Shown here: positions 9,647 through 18,228 of the stretch, one piece after another
Numbering within the stretch: position 1 is the first letter of the stretch
Layout of the letters: each line of letters begins with the position of its first letter
Notes under the pieces: model-generated
Databases searched by the model: none
What the model saw: only the letters and a program-made list of their open reading frames with translations
Told to the model about the DNA's origin: nothing
Translations under genes and position numbers: made by a program
DNA from: JAIWNK01 sp964453115
Lineage (GTDB): Bacteria; Chloroflexota; Anaerolineae; Anaerolineales; Anaerolineaceae
NCBI GenBank assembly: GCA_964453115.1
Contig: CAYVRT010000015.1
Location: 1-64,000 of the forward strand
Reading direction: 5' to 3'
Length of the DNA: 64,000 bases

Positions 9647-10315
9647 ATGACCATTCAAGGACTGATTTTTGATTTTGACGGCTTGATCACTGATACTGAA
9701 AAACCAGAATATGACGCCTGGCAAACCATTTACCATTCCTATGGTGTTGAGTTAGCCCTGACGGACTGGGCGCGCTGCATTGGCGCATCTTATGACGCTT
9801 TCGACCCAATCGCCCACCTAGAATCGCTGATTGGTCGCAAGGTTCCTGGTGAGCAGCTCCTTGCCATGCACCGTCAAAACGCCAATCGTGATCTCGACCA
9901 TCTTGAACCATTACCGGGCGTCGTTTCCCTGCTCCAAACCGCACAACAAGCCGGGCTACCGCTTGCCATTGCTTCAAGCTCAGATCGCGCCTGGGTACAT
10001 TCTCGCCTCAAAATCATGGGCCTCTTCCATTGCTTCAACTGCATTTGCACCGCAAACGATGTGCAACAAGTCAAACCCGCCCCCGATCTATACCTGGCTG
10101 CTCTTGAATGCCTGGGCATTTCGGCCCAACAAGCAATCGCCTTTGAAGATTCCCCAAACGGAATCACCGCCGCTCAACGCGCCGGTCTGTTCTGCATTGC
10201 AATTCCCAATCCAATCACCGCACAACTTCCCATTCAACACGCCAACTTCATCGCTCCCTCCATGGCAGAACTGACCCTCGCTCAAATTCTTTCTCTACCC
10301 AAGATCGCCGCTTGA
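9647..10315 (+). CDS. HAD-superfamily hydrolase, beta-phosphoglucomutase/phosphatase-like
   Basis: The 222-residue protein opens with IFDFDGLITDTE, the HAD-IA motif I, has the SSS motif II in AIASSSDRAWV, a Lys in QVKPAPDLY (motif III), and EDSPNG as motif IV. This matches beta-phosphoglucomutase and sugar-phosphate phosphatases with a helical C1 cap. The open frame extends to a TTG at 9623 inside the hairpin, but ATG 9647 with GGAG just upstream gives the family-typical N-terminus. The TGA stop lies inside the -35 box of the promoter for the next gene. The substrate cannot be assigned. Confidence 0.85.
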   Translation: MTIQGLIFDFDGLITDTEKPEYDAWQTIYHSYGVELALTDWARCIGASYDAFDPIAHLESLIGRKVPGEQLLAMHRQNANRDLDHLEPLPGVVSLLQTAQQAGLPLAIASSSDRAWVHSRLKIMGLFHCFNCICTANDVQQVKPAPDLYLAALECLGISAQQAIAFEDSPNGITAAQRAGLFCIAIPNPITAQLPIQHANFIAPSMAELTLAQILSLPKIAA

Positions 10316-10341
10316 CATTCCTCACCCTTACCATTTATACT
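10312..10341 (+). promoter_or_regulatory. Sigma-70 type promoter of the RSH gene
   Basis: A perfect TTGACA (10312-10317) and TATACT (10336-10341) are 18 nt apart. The start point near 10348 leaves a leader of about 16 nt containing AGAGGA before TTG 10364. The upstream gene's stop codon sits inside the -35 box. Confidence 0.85.
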
Positions 10342-10363
10342 ATTCGGCGGTAGAGGAATCATC

Positions 10364-12556
10364 TTGAAGCTAGAAAACCTGTTCCAAATCCTGCCCGATA
10401 ACTACACTATCGTAGATCGTGAGCTGATCGAGCGCGCCTACAATTTCACCCGTCAGGCACACGCCGGGCAAACGCGCACCTCCGGCGAAAGTTACCTAAC
10501 ACATTGCATGGCTGTTGCTGAAATCCTTGCCGAACTGCACATGCCGCCCAATGTCGTAATTGCTGGTCTGCTCCACGATACGCTTACCAACACCAATTTA
10601 ACCATCGGTGACCTCAGACGCGAATTTGGCGATGAAATTGCAAGCATGATTGAAGGCATCACTCGCATTAGCAGCCTGCCCCGCCTGAGTGAAAACCAGC
10701 CTGGCGAGAACAATCCCACCGTTGCTTCGCACCCCCATCGTTCCCGACAACAAGAAGCCAACACCGAATCGCTCCGAAAAATGTTCCTTGCCATGGGTGA
10801 TGACATCCGCGTAATCATCATCAAACTGGCTGACCGTCTACACAATATGCGCACTCTTGGCAACCTATCAGAAAATCGGCGGCTGGTCATGGCGCAAGAG
10901 ACTCTTGACATCTATACCCCTCTCGCCAATCGCCTGGGCATCTGGCAACTTAAATCCGAGATGGAAGACCTGGCCTTTCGTTATCTCGACCCCGAAACTT
11001 ACAAAGAAATCGCCGATAAGCTCAGCAAAATGGACCAGGATCACACAGCCAAAATGGCTCTCATTATCCAAAAGCTACAAACTGCCATGAAAGAGGTCGG
11101 CATTCAAGCACGAATTAAAGGGCGCACCAAACACATCTACTCCATTTATCGCAAAATGGTCTCCAAAAGCAAACCTTTTGAAATGGTGCGCGACGTGCGA
11201 GGTGTGCGCCTTATCGTCAACGAAGTAGCTGATTGCTACCATGCTCTGGGTGTGATTCACAACCGTTGGCGTCCCATTCCCTCCGAATTTGACGATTATA
11301 TCGCCTCGCCCAAAAACAATTTCTATCAATCTCTGCACACCGCTGTTATCTTTGAAGACGGCAAACCGCTTGAAGTACAAATTCGCACCCATGAAATGGA
11401 TACCAATGCCGAATATGGTATTGCTGCCCACTGGCGTTACAAAGAAGGCGGGCGCAGCGAAGCCGATTATGAACAACGCATCAATTGGTTACGCCGTCTG
11501 ATGGAATGGCAAAGCGATGTTGAAGACTCGCAAGAATTTCTAGAGGGTGTAAAAAGCGACATCTTCCAGGATCGAGTCTACGTCTTCACACCGCGTGGCG
11601 ATATCATTGACCTACCTGCTGGCGCCACCCCCATTGATTTCGCCTACCATGTTCACACACAAATCGGACATCGTTGTCGCGGCGCCAAGATTAATGGCAA
11701 ACTGGTCACCCTCGATTCCCCCCTCAAAACTGGCGACCAGGTTGAAATTCTCACGGCCAAGCAAGGCGGCCCCAGCCGTGACTGGCTCAACAGCAGCCTC
11801 GGGATGGTCAAAACCTCTCGCGCCCGCTCCAAAATTCGCGCCTGGTTCATTCATCTCGACCGCGAGCAAAACCTGTCCCAAGGACGGCTGCTCCTCGAGC
11901 GAGAATTTCGCCGCCTCGGAATCCAAAATGTTGAACTGGAAAAACTTGCCCGCGCCCTCGATTATCGCTCTAGCGAAGACTTGTTTGTTGCCTTAGGCTG
12001 CGGCAACATCTCTATCAGTCGCATCATCGGCGAACTAAACGAACTCAACGAAGCCGAAAAAGAAACCGTTGAAGAACTCCCACATCTGGTTGCGGAAAAA
12101 CCAGCGCCCAGCACAGGCATTCAAGTTACTGGCATCAAAGGCCTGCTGATTAACCTGGCTCACTGCTGCAACCCCGCCCCTGGCGACGCAATCGTTGGTT
12201 ACATCACCCAAGGACGCGGCGCCACAATCCACCGCACCGAATGTGCCAACATTGCCCGTTTACAGCAAAAAAGCCCCGACCGCATCATCCAGGTAGATTG
12301 GGGCGAACCGCAACACACCTATCCTGTCAACATCCAAATTAAAGCATTCCATCGTCAAGGCCTCGTCACCGAAATTTCAGCCACCCTGAGCGACGAAAGC
12401 ATTGGCCTGCGTGACATTCGCATGAATACAGCTTCCAATATTGCCACCTTCCAACTCACCATCGAAATCAACGATATTACACAACTCAGCCGGATTCTCA
12501 ACCGCCTTGAAAACATCCCCAATGTCATGGAAGCCCGACGCCTCAATCCTGGTTAA
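10364..12556 (+). CDS. RelA/SpoT homologue, probably (p)ppGpp synthetase with an impaired hydrolase domain
   Basis: A 730-residue long RSH protein with HD, synthetase, TGS and ACT domains in order. Start TTG 10364 has AGAGGA upstream. In the HD domain H47, H71, D72 and D157 are kept, but the HDxxED motif reads HDTLTNT, so the Glu-Asp pair needed for ppGpp hydrolysis is T75-N76. The synthetase domain carries EFDD (308-311); the EXDD form marks monofunctional RelA-type synthetases, whereas bifunctional Rel proteins have RXKD. TGS (about 410-475) has VFTPRGD, and ACT ends the protein. I infer a ppGpp producer that needs another hydrolase elsewhere. A strong dedicated promoter precedes it. Confidence 0.9.
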   Translation: MKLENLFQILPDNYTIVDRELIERAYNFTRQAHAGQTRTSGESYLTHCMAVAEILAELHMPPNVVIAGLLHDTLTNTNLTIGDLRREFGDEIASMIEGITRISSLPRLSENQPGENNPTVASHPHRSRQQEANTESLRKMFLAMGDDIRVIIIKLADRLHNMRTLGNLSENRRLVMAQETLDIYTPLANRLGIWQLKSEMEDLAFRYLDPETYKEIADKLSKMDQDHTAKMALIIQKLQTAMKEVGIQARIKGRTKHIYSIYRKMVSKSKPFEMVRDVRGVRLIVNEVADCYHALGVIHNRWRPIPSEFDDYIASPKNNFYQSLHTAVIFEDGKPLEVQIRTHEMDTNAEYGIAAHWRYKEGGRSEADYEQRINWLRRLMEWQSDVEDSQEFLEGVKSDIFQDRVYVFTPRGDIIDLPAGATPIDFAYHVHTQIGHRCRGAKINGKLVTLDSPLKTGDQVEILTAKQGGPSRDWLNSSLGMVKTSRARSKIRAWFIHLDREQNLSQGRLLLEREFRRLGIQNVELEKLARALDYRSSEDLFVALGCGNISISRIIGELNELNEAEKETVEELPHLVAEKPAPSTGIQVTGIKGLLINLAHCCNPAPGDAIVGYITQGRGATIHRTECANIARLQQKSPDRIIQVDWGEPQHTYPVNIQIKAFHRQGLVTEISATLSDESIGLRDIRMNTASNIATFQLTIEINDITQLSRILNRLENIPNVMEARRLNPG

Positions 12557-12570
12557 TTCACCCAAAACAC

Positions 12571-12599
12571 TTTACGGATTTCAAGCCTTGCGGTAAAAT
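12571..12599 (+). promoter_or_regulatory. Likely promoter of the DUF1540-like gene
   Basis: TTTACG (12571-12576) and TAAAAT (12594-12599) are separated by 17 nt. The implied leader is about 58 nt and carries GGAGGA just before ATG 12665. Confidence 0.6.
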
Positions 12600-12664
12600 C
12601 GCATCCTGGTTTTTGGGAAGTTTTTTACAAATTGGCCTTATCTTACACCCCCGGAGGAACAACT

Positions 12665-12907
12665 ATGGCAAAAATTCGCTGTCACTATGTAGACTGCGGC
12701 TTCCTTGACGAAGGATATTGCAGCGCAGCCCTCATTGAAGTAGATCCCAATCAGGGCTGCATGACCTATGAACCAACCGCCGAAGCAGTCACAGAAGACG
12801 AGTGGGACGAGGAAGAAGAAGAAGAATTGGAAGAATGGGAAGACCTCGACGATGAAGACGAGGACGAAGATCTGTGGCTGGATGACGCCGACGAGAGCGA
12901 AGACTAA
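12665..12907 (+). CDS. Small four-cysteine protein with a highly acidic tail, DUF1540-like
   Basis: The 80-residue product starts at ATG 12665 behind GGAGGA. Residues 1-35 hold C6, C11, C19 and C32, spaced CX4CX7CX12C, in a pattern (IRC..VDC.F...GYCSA..IEV...GCMTY) like the DUF1540 family of small putative metal-binding proteins. The second half is almost entirely Asp and Glu (about 45-80), which would make it extremely acidic; it could bind cations or a basic partner. It has its own promoter and a strong terminator, so it is a monocistronic unit. The function is unknown. Confidence 0.75.
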   Translation: MAKIRCHYVDCGFLDEGYCSAALIEVDPNQGCMTYEPTAEAVTEDEWDEEEEEELEEWEDLDDEDEDEDLWLDDADESED

Positions 12908-12924
12908 GCCATCTTACAATTTAA

Positions 12925-12982
12925 GCAACACAAACTGGCAATTCTGCAACACAGTGCCGAACTGCCAGTTTGTTGCGTTTTA
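12925..12982 (+). terminator. Intrinsic terminator after the acidic mini-protein
   Basis: Arms 12925-12940 and 12963-12976 pair over 14 bp with a 2-nt bulge in the first arm. GTTTTAA follows directly. Confidence 0.75.
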
Positions 12983-13021
12983 ATCCAGCAACTTCTATCA
13001 TTCTGCTTAATAAATTTTCCC

Positions 13022-13990
13022 ATGCAACCAATCGTTCCAACATTTCACATCCACAACATTCCCGTCTATGGCAATCTGATTCTTGCTCCAATGGATGGCT
13101 ACTCCGATCAACCTTTCCGTCGCCTGGCACATCAACTCGGCTCCGCCCTCAGCTACACCGAATTCATCAACGCATTGGATGTGATTCACAAACCGCCGCC
13201 CCGACTGGCCGAGCGAATTGCCTATGTCGTAGATGAACGCCCTGTCGTCTATCAATTGCTAGATAACGACCCACAACGCCTTTTCCAGGCTGCGCAGCGT
13301 CTGCTCTCACACAGCCCCGACATCTTCGATATCAACCTGGGATGCAGCGCTCGCAACGTTTCCGGGCGCGGTGCCGGCGCCGGCCTGCTAAAAACGCCCG
13401 AAAAAATCGCTGAAATTTTCAGTCTGTTTAGCAAAAATCTTTCCATTCCCGTCACCGGAAAAATTCGCCTTGGTTGGGATGAAAACACGCTTAATTACCG
13501 CCTCATTGCTCGCATCATCGAAGAAAACGGCGGAAAACTGATTGCTGTTCATGGTCGCACCCGCTCTCAACAATACAACGGTACCGCCAACTGGGACGCT
13601 ATCGCCGAAATCAAGCAGTCTGTCACCATTCCCGTCCTTGCCAATGGCGATGTACAAACCGTCGCCGATATAGACCGCATCCTGACCCACACCGGCTGTG
13701 ACGGCGTCATGATTGGGCGCGCCGCAACCACAAATCCCTGGATCTTCCGCCGTCTCGACCGTCATCAGGTCACCAATCAGCAGGTTCGTCAAACGCTGGC
13801 TCAGCACCTTTCTGCCAATCTCGATTTCTATGGCCCGCAGCGCGGCATGATTCTATTCCGTAAATATGCCACCCGCTATATCCAACCACATCTCTCTGGC
13901 TTACAAAACCCCGATTTGCGCTTACAACTCGTTACCTGCACCGACCCTCAAACTTTCCTCAACCTCATCGCCCAAATTATCCCCGATTAG
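13022..13990 (+). CDS. dus: tRNA-dihydrouridine synthase
   Basis: FMN enzyme reducing uridines in the tRNA D-loop with NADPH. The 322-residue TIM-barrel protein has the N-terminal LAPMDGYSDQPFR motif, the catalytic cysteine in NLGCSARNV (normally NxGCP), the phosphate-binding GRTR..QY..AAW-like stretch (HGRTRSQQYNGTANW) and VLANGDV/GRAATTNPW motifs near the C-terminus. The proline after the catalytic Cys is replaced by Ser, a mild departure. Which uridine it modifies cannot be told. No clear Shine-Dalgarno precedes ATG 13022. glpK follows from its own promoter. Confidence 0.9.
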   Translation: MQPIVPTFHIHNIPVYGNLILAPMDGYSDQPFRRLAHQLGSALSYTEFINALDVIHKPPPRLAERIAYVVDERPVVYQLLDNDPQRLFQAAQRLLSHSPDIFDINLGCSARNVSGRGAGAGLLKTPEKIAEIFSLFSKNLSIPVTGKIRLGWDENTLNYRLIARIIEENGGKLIAVHGRTRSQQYNGTANWDAIAEIKQSVTIPVLANGDVQTVADIDRILTHTGCDGVMIGRAATTNPWIFRRLDRHQVTNQQVRQTLAQHLSANLDFYGPQRGMILFRKYATRYIQPHLSGLQNPDLRLQLVTCTDPQTFLNLIAQIIPD

Positions 13991-14008
13991 TTTACTTTCT
14001 TTACAGAC

Positions 14009-14036
14009 TTGCGAATTTTCAGCCTCAACGTATAAT
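14009..14036 (+). promoter_or_regulatory. Promoter of the glpK-glpA-sdhBCD operon
   Basis: A perfect TATAAT (14031-14036) is preceded by TTGCGA (14009-14014) at 16 nt. The leader of about 25 nt carries CCGGAGGA before ATG 14069. I saw no GlpR-like palindrome. Confidence 0.75.
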
Positions 14037-14068
14037 AATCTCATCCCATTTCTATCCGGAGGATCCCA

Positions 14069-15565
14069 ATGAGTAAATTTGTCGCAGCCATTGATCAAGG
14101 CACCACCAGCACACGCTGCATTGTTTTTGATATCAGCGGAAATATCGTTGCTGTAGACCAAAAAGAGCATCGCCAAATTTACCCCAAACCTGGCTGGGTC
14201 GAACATGATCCACTTGAGATTTGGGATCGCACCCTGGATGTGATTCAAAACGCGTTACGCAAATCGGCTCTCTCAGCCGAAAACATTGCTGCCGTTGGCA
14301 TCACCAATCAGCGCGAAACCACCCTCATCTGGGATCGGTACACCGGGAAACCCTATTACAACGCAATCGTCTGGCAGGATACACGCACCGACACCATCTG
14401 CAACCGCCTGGCTGCCAATGGCGGACAAGACCGCTTGCGCCCCCAAACTGGCCTGCCGCTTGCCACCTACTTCTCTGGCCCCAAAATTCAATGGCTGCTT
14501 GAGAACGTCCCCGGTCTACGCCAGGCTGCCGAAAATGGCTCTGCAATTTTTGGCAATATAGATACCTGGATCATTTGGAACCTGACCGGTGGAATTCGCA
14601 ATGGCGCCCACGTCACCGATGTCACCAATGCATCGCGCACCATGCTCATGAACCTCCAAACCCTGCAGTGGGATCCGCAAATTCTCTCCCTCTTTCAAAT
14701 TCCTTTTACCATTCTGCCACAAATCCAACCTTCTTCCGCCATCTATGGCTATGCAACCGGCCCATTGCAAGGTGTGCCCGTCTGTGGCGACCTGGGAGAT
14801 CAGCAAGCAGCTTTGTTCGGTCAGGCCTGTTATCAACCCGGCGAAGCCAAAAACACCTATGGCACCGGCTGTTTCATGCTCCTCAACACCGGTAACGCGC
14901 CCATCCAAAGTCAAAACGGACTCCTGACCACCGTTGGGTATAAAATCGGCAACCAACCTGCCATATATTGCCTGGAAGGCTCGATTGCCATTGCCGGCGC
15001 GCTGGTGCAATGGATGCGCGACAATTTAAAAATGATCGATTCTTCCACCGATATTGAACCGCTCGCCCGCACCGTTGAAGACAATGGTGGCATCTACTTT
15101 GTCCCGGCCTTTTCCGGTCTCTTTGCCCCCTATTGGCGCAGCGACGCGCGCGGCGTCCTGGTTGGCCTGACACGCTACATCAATCGCGGCCACATTGCAC
15201 GCGCCGTCCTTGAGGCTACTGCCTATCAAACACGCGAAGTATTGGAAGCCATGGAACAGGATTCAGGTGTCAAACTCACCGCCCTCAAAGTAGATGGCGG
15301 CATGGTTGTTAACGACTTGCTCATGCAGTTCCAGGCCGATCAGCTTAACGTTCCCGTCATCCGCCCACGTGTCGCCGAAACAACAGCCCTCGGCGCAGCC
15401 TATGCTGCCGGACTGGCCGTTGGCTTCTGGAAGAACTTTGACGAACTGCGCGCCAATTGGGGCATGGATCGGCAGTGGACCCCACAAAGCGATCAAGAGT
15501 TGCGCAACCATCTCTATGCGGGCTGGAAAAAGGCCATCTCCCGCACTTTGAACTGGATCGAATAA
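14069..15565 (+). CDS. glpK: Glycerol kinase
   Basis: Phosphorylates glycerol to sn-glycerol 3-phosphate with ATP. The 498-residue protein has full FGGY-kinase hallmarks: AIDQGTTSTRC at the N-terminus (ATP phosphate loop), NQRETT, WQDTRT, the GDQQAALFGQ loop and the C-terminal DGGMVVNDLLMQFQAD motif. The length matches E. coli GlpK. A strong Shine-Dalgarno (GGAGGA) precedes ATG 14069. The next start codon follows its stop with no gap, so its product feeds the GlpA-type dehydrogenase encoded next. Confidence 0.96.
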   Translation: MSKFVAAIDQGTTSTRCIVFDISGNIVAVDQKEHRQIYPKPGWVEHDPLEIWDRTLDVIQNALRKSALSAENIAAVGITNQRETTLIWDRYTGKPYYNAIVWQDTRTDTICNRLAANGGQDRLRPQTGLPLATYFSGPKIQWLLENVPGLRQAAENGSAIFGNIDTWIIWNLTGGIRNGAHVTDVTNASRTMLMNLQTLQWDPQILSLFQIPFTILPQIQPSSAIYGYATGPLQGVPVCGDLGDQQAALFGQACYQPGEAKNTYGTGCFMLLNTGNAPIQSQNGLLTTVGYKIGNQPAIYCLEGSIAIAGALVQWMRDNLKMIDSSTDIEPLARTVEDNGGIYFVPAFSGLFAPYWRSDARGVLVGLTRYINRGHIARAVLEATAYQTREVLEAMEQDSGVKLTALKVDGGMVVNDLLMQFQADQLNVPVIRPRVAETTALGAAYAAGLAVGFWKNFDELRANWGMDRQWTPQSDQELRNHLYAGWKKAISRTLNWIE

Positions 15566-16729
15566 ATGGATTCGCGACCATCCATTCTCATCATCGGTGC
15601 CGGATTCACAGGCTGCGCCTTAGCCCACGACTTAAGCCTGCGCGGTCTGCATGTCACCGTTCTTGAACGTGGTGAAATTGCCTCCGGCACCTCCGGTCGC
15701 ACCCATGGATTGCTCCACTCCGGCGCCCGCTACTGTGTCACCGACCCTGAAGCGGCCATTGAGTGCATTGCTGAAAATCGCATTCTCAGCCGCATTGCTG
15801 CTCAATGTATTGAATACAATGGTGGCCTGTTTATAGCCCTGAATGAACAAGATCTGGCCTATGCCTCTGCGTTCGAAACCGGCGCCCAGAATACTGGCAT
15901 TCCAATTGACCGGCTCTCTCCCCAACAGGCCCTGCAGCAAGAGCCAAACCTCAACCCCAATCTGCTGGCTGCCTACACCGTTCCAGACGGCAGTTTCGAC
16001 CCCTTACGCCTGGCCCTTGCGTTTGCCGCCACAGCCCGCTTCCACGGCGCCACCTTCCTCACCCACCACGAAGTTCTATCCCTGCAAAGCAATGGACAAG
16101 GACGGATCAAAAGCCTCATTGCTCTCAATCGTCACACTGGACAACAGAAAACCCTGACCGCTGACCTGATCATCAATGCAACTGGCGCATGGGCCGGACA
16201 AATTGCCGCACTGATTGGCGCAAGCACCGTCGTCAAACCCACACCAGGCATCATGGTTGCCTACGATCGGCGACTGGTGCAGCGCGCCATCAATCGTCTT
16301 TCTCTACCTGGCGATGGTGACATTCTCATCCCACAACGCCGCATGGTCGTCATTGGCACCACCTCATTTGAAGTTGAAAACCCGGACTACATTCCAGTCA
16401 CAGCCGAACAAGCGCAACAAATGCAAATTGCCGCTGAGCAGCTTGTACCGGCCATCGCCCAAACCCGACAGCGCGGCATCTACATGTCTGCTCGCCCCCT
16501 GATTGTTGCCAGCAGCAGCGGACGCAGCCTCTCGCGCACCTTCAAGTGCTACGATCACGAAACGCTGGATAACCTGCCCGGCCTGATTACAATCACCGGC
16601 GGCAAGGCCACCACCTGCCGAATCATGGCTGAAAAAACCGCCGATCTGGCCTGCCAAAAACTTGGCCTAACACGCCCCTGCCAAACCCACGATACACCTC
16701 TGCTATCCTATCGCCTTTACTATGCCTGA
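15566..16729 (+). CDS. glpA: Glycerol-3-phosphate dehydrogenase flavoprotein, GlpA-type without the C-terminal Fe-S domain
   Basis: FAD enzyme oxidising glycerol 3-phosphate to dihydroxyacetone phosphate. The 387 residues align by eye with E. coli GlpA throughout the catalytic part: IIGAGFTGCALAHDL, SGRTHGLLHSGARY, PDGSFDPLRL, the ATGAW segment and the late ITITGGKATTCRIMAE motif. E. coli GlpA (about 540 residues) continues into a BFD-like 2Fe-2S domain; here the protein ends about 20 residues after the GGK motif, so that domain is missing. It starts directly after glpK and is followed by sdhB/C/D-like genes with no glpB or glpC, suggesting that electrons leave through SDH-type subunits. Confidence 0.9.
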   Translation: MDSRPSILIIGAGFTGCALAHDLSLRGLHVTVLERGEIASGTSGRTHGLLHSGARYCVTDPEAAIECIAENRILSRIAAQCIEYNGGLFIALNEQDLAYASAFETGAQNTGIPIDRLSPQQALQQEPNLNPNLLAAYTVPDGSFDPLRLALAFAATARFHGATFLTHHEVLSLQSNGQGRIKSLIALNRHTGQQKTLTADLIINATGAWAGQIAALIGASTVVKPTPGIMVAYDRRLVQRAINRLSLPGDGDILIPQRRMVVIGTTSFEVENPDYIPVTAEQAQQMQIAAEQLVPAIAQTRQRGIYMSARPLIVASSSGRSLSRTFKCYDHETLDNLPGLITITGGKATTCRIMAEKTADLACQKLGLTRPCQTHDTPLLSYRLYYA

Positions 16730-16742
16730 ACACGGAGGAACC

Positions 16743-17465
16743 TTGCCTGCCCCCTGGAAAATCACCCTGGAAATTCTGCGTCAAAGAGAAGGTCAGCCAG
16801 CTCACTTCCAATCATTTCAAATCGAAGTAGAGCCGGATGAGTACGTCCTCGACTGTATCGAGCGCGTTTGGGCCTTTCATGATCGCAGCCTCACATTTCG
16901 TCACGCATGTCATCACTCAACCTGCGGCGCCTGTGGAATGCGCGTCAACGGGGTTGAAAAACTAACCTGCATTACCCCCATCCATCAAGTCACACATCCC
17001 GATGGCATTCTACGCATCGAACCCCTGCGAAACTTCCCAATCCTCAGCGACCTGGTTGTTGATGTGAGCAATTTCTTTCGCCGGATGGAGTCAACCGGCC
17101 TCTGCTCAATTTCCAACCTGGAAAGCACACAAATCCCCAACACGCCTCAACTCGCCATCCAACAGCTCATTGATTGCATCGAATGCGGGCTATGTGTCAG
17201 CGCCTGCCCAGCTGCCAACACATCTGCGGCCTACCTTAGCCCAGCAGTTCTGGCAGCTGCACAGCAGGTGTACCATCAAACCCAAAGCCCCCGCGTCATG
17301 CAACTCGTCAACTGCGCCGATGGCCTCTGGCGTTGTCACAGCGCCTACGAATGCTCTGCCGTTTGCCCATCCAATGTAGACCCCGCATGGCGCATCATGG
17401 ATATGCGCCGCACTGCCGTTTCACACCATTTGCGCAATATCTTCAAGCAAAAGGACCGCCCATGA
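16743..17465 (+). CDS. sdhB: Succinate dehydrogenase/fumarate reductase-type iron-sulfur subunit
   Basis: The 240-residue protein has the complete SdhB cluster set: a 2Fe-2S centre at C56, C61, C64 and C76, a 4Fe-4S set at C145, C148, C151 and C155, and CX5CX3C (C198, C204, C208) for the 3Fe-4S centre. It should pass electrons from a flavoprotein to quinone through the SdhC/D-like anchors downstream. An upstream ATG (16722) overlaps glpA, but TTG 16743 sits 4 nt after GGAGG and is the better start. No sdhA is adjacent; the flavoprotein next to it is GlpA. SdhB from an ordinary complex II is the alternative, with sdhA elsewhere. Confidence 0.9.
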   Translation: MPAPWKITLEILRQREGQPAHFQSFQIEVEPDEYVLDCIERVWAFHDRSLTFRHACHHSTCGACGMRVNGVEKLTCITPIHQVTHPDGILRIEPLRNFPILSDLVVDVSNFFRRMESTGLCSISNLESTQIPNTPQLAIQQLIDCIECGLCVSACPAANTSAAYLSPAVLAAAQQVYHQTQSPRVMQLVNCADGLWRCHSAYECSAVCPSNVDPAWRIMDMRRTAVSHHLRNIFKQKDRP

Positions 17466-17854
17466 CCAACCAACCTTCCCCCCGCAATCTCCTGCGTTGG
17501 TTCGACCCCCGTCATCGTCAAACCGGCACCTGGGCATTCATCCTCAATCGCATCACCGCGCTCGGCCTCACCCTCTACCTTGCCATGCACCTAATCGTCC
17601 TCGGCAAACTCGCCCAGGGTCCCGACGCATATGATTCGTTTGTTGCCCTTGCCCACAGTCCATTGGTCAAAATTGGCGAAATGCTGGTAATTACTGCCGG
17701 CATCTTACACGGTCTCAATGGCCTACGAGTCGTCATCACCAGCCTTGGCATCGCCGTCCGCTACCAAAAAGAACTTTTCTGGACACTCATTCTACTTTCC
17801 GGTTTCCTCATCCTCATCTTTGCCCGAGCCATGTTCTTTGGAGGTCAACAATGA
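17462..17854 (+). CDS. sdhC: Succinate dehydrogenase-type cytochrome b subunit
   Basis: The 130-residue membrane protein has three predicted transmembrane helices (about 27-48, 68-90 and 101-125). It carries the SdhC signature HGLNGLR with H83 as a likely haem b ligand, and another His at 43. ATG 17462 overlaps the sdhB stop (ATGA), which trims a longer open frame that runs back into sdhB. With the next gene it should form the haem- and quinone-binding anchor. Confidence 0.88.
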   Translation: MTNQPSPRNLLRWFDPRHRQTGTWAFILNRITALGLTLYLAMHLIVLGKLAQGPDAYDSFVALAHSPLVKIGEMLVITAGILHGLNGLRVVITSLGIAVRYQKELFWTLILLSGFLILIFARAMFFGGQQ

Positions 17855-18228
17855 CTCTCCCCTCACGTACTGCCAAAGAAACTACTGGTTTATGGTTAAT
17901 CAAGATTCTAACCGGACCACTGATCCTCATTATCCTTGCCATCCATCTGCTGGTTAATCACCTCCTCGCCCCCAACGGCCTGCTGAGCTACGCCGAAGTG
18001 ATTGCCTATTATAAAAACCCGCTTATTCCCACCATGGAAATCCTTTTCCTCTGCCTGGCCGTCACACATTCCCTCACCGGTCTGCGCGGCATCCTCCTCG
18101 ACCTGAATCCATCACCACGCGTGTTACGCATCTGCGATCTGTGCCTGATTCTAATCGGCGCAATAGCCATTATTTATGGCGTTTGGCTGGCATTAACCAT
18201 CGCCTCTGTTAACCCGTTAAATTCTTGA
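17851..18228 (+). CDS. sdhD: Succinate dehydrogenase-type membrane anchor subunit
   Basis: The 125-residue protein has three hydrophobic helices (about 18-40, 58-80 and 90-115). H73 in THSLTGLRG mirrors the HxxxGLR motif of the preceding subunit and is the likely second haem ligand; H32 and H37 also lie in the first helix. It overlaps sdhC by ATGA. It is the last gene of the operon, and its stop codon lies within the -35 box of the rplY promoter. Together the two anchors and SdhB make a type of complex II base able to reduce menaquinone or ubiquinone. Confidence 0.82.
   Translation: MTLPSRTAKETTGLWLIKILTGPLILIILAIHLLVNHLLAPNGLLSYAEVIAYYKNPLIPTMEILFLCLAVTHSLTGLRGILLDLNPSPRVLRICDLCLILIGAIAIIYGVWLALTIASVNPLNS

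Noticed and set aside
16722..16742. ATG 16722 as the start of sdhB
   Set aside because: It overlaps glpA and has no site; TTG 16743 follows GGAGG at the right distance. Still possible, 7 residues longer.
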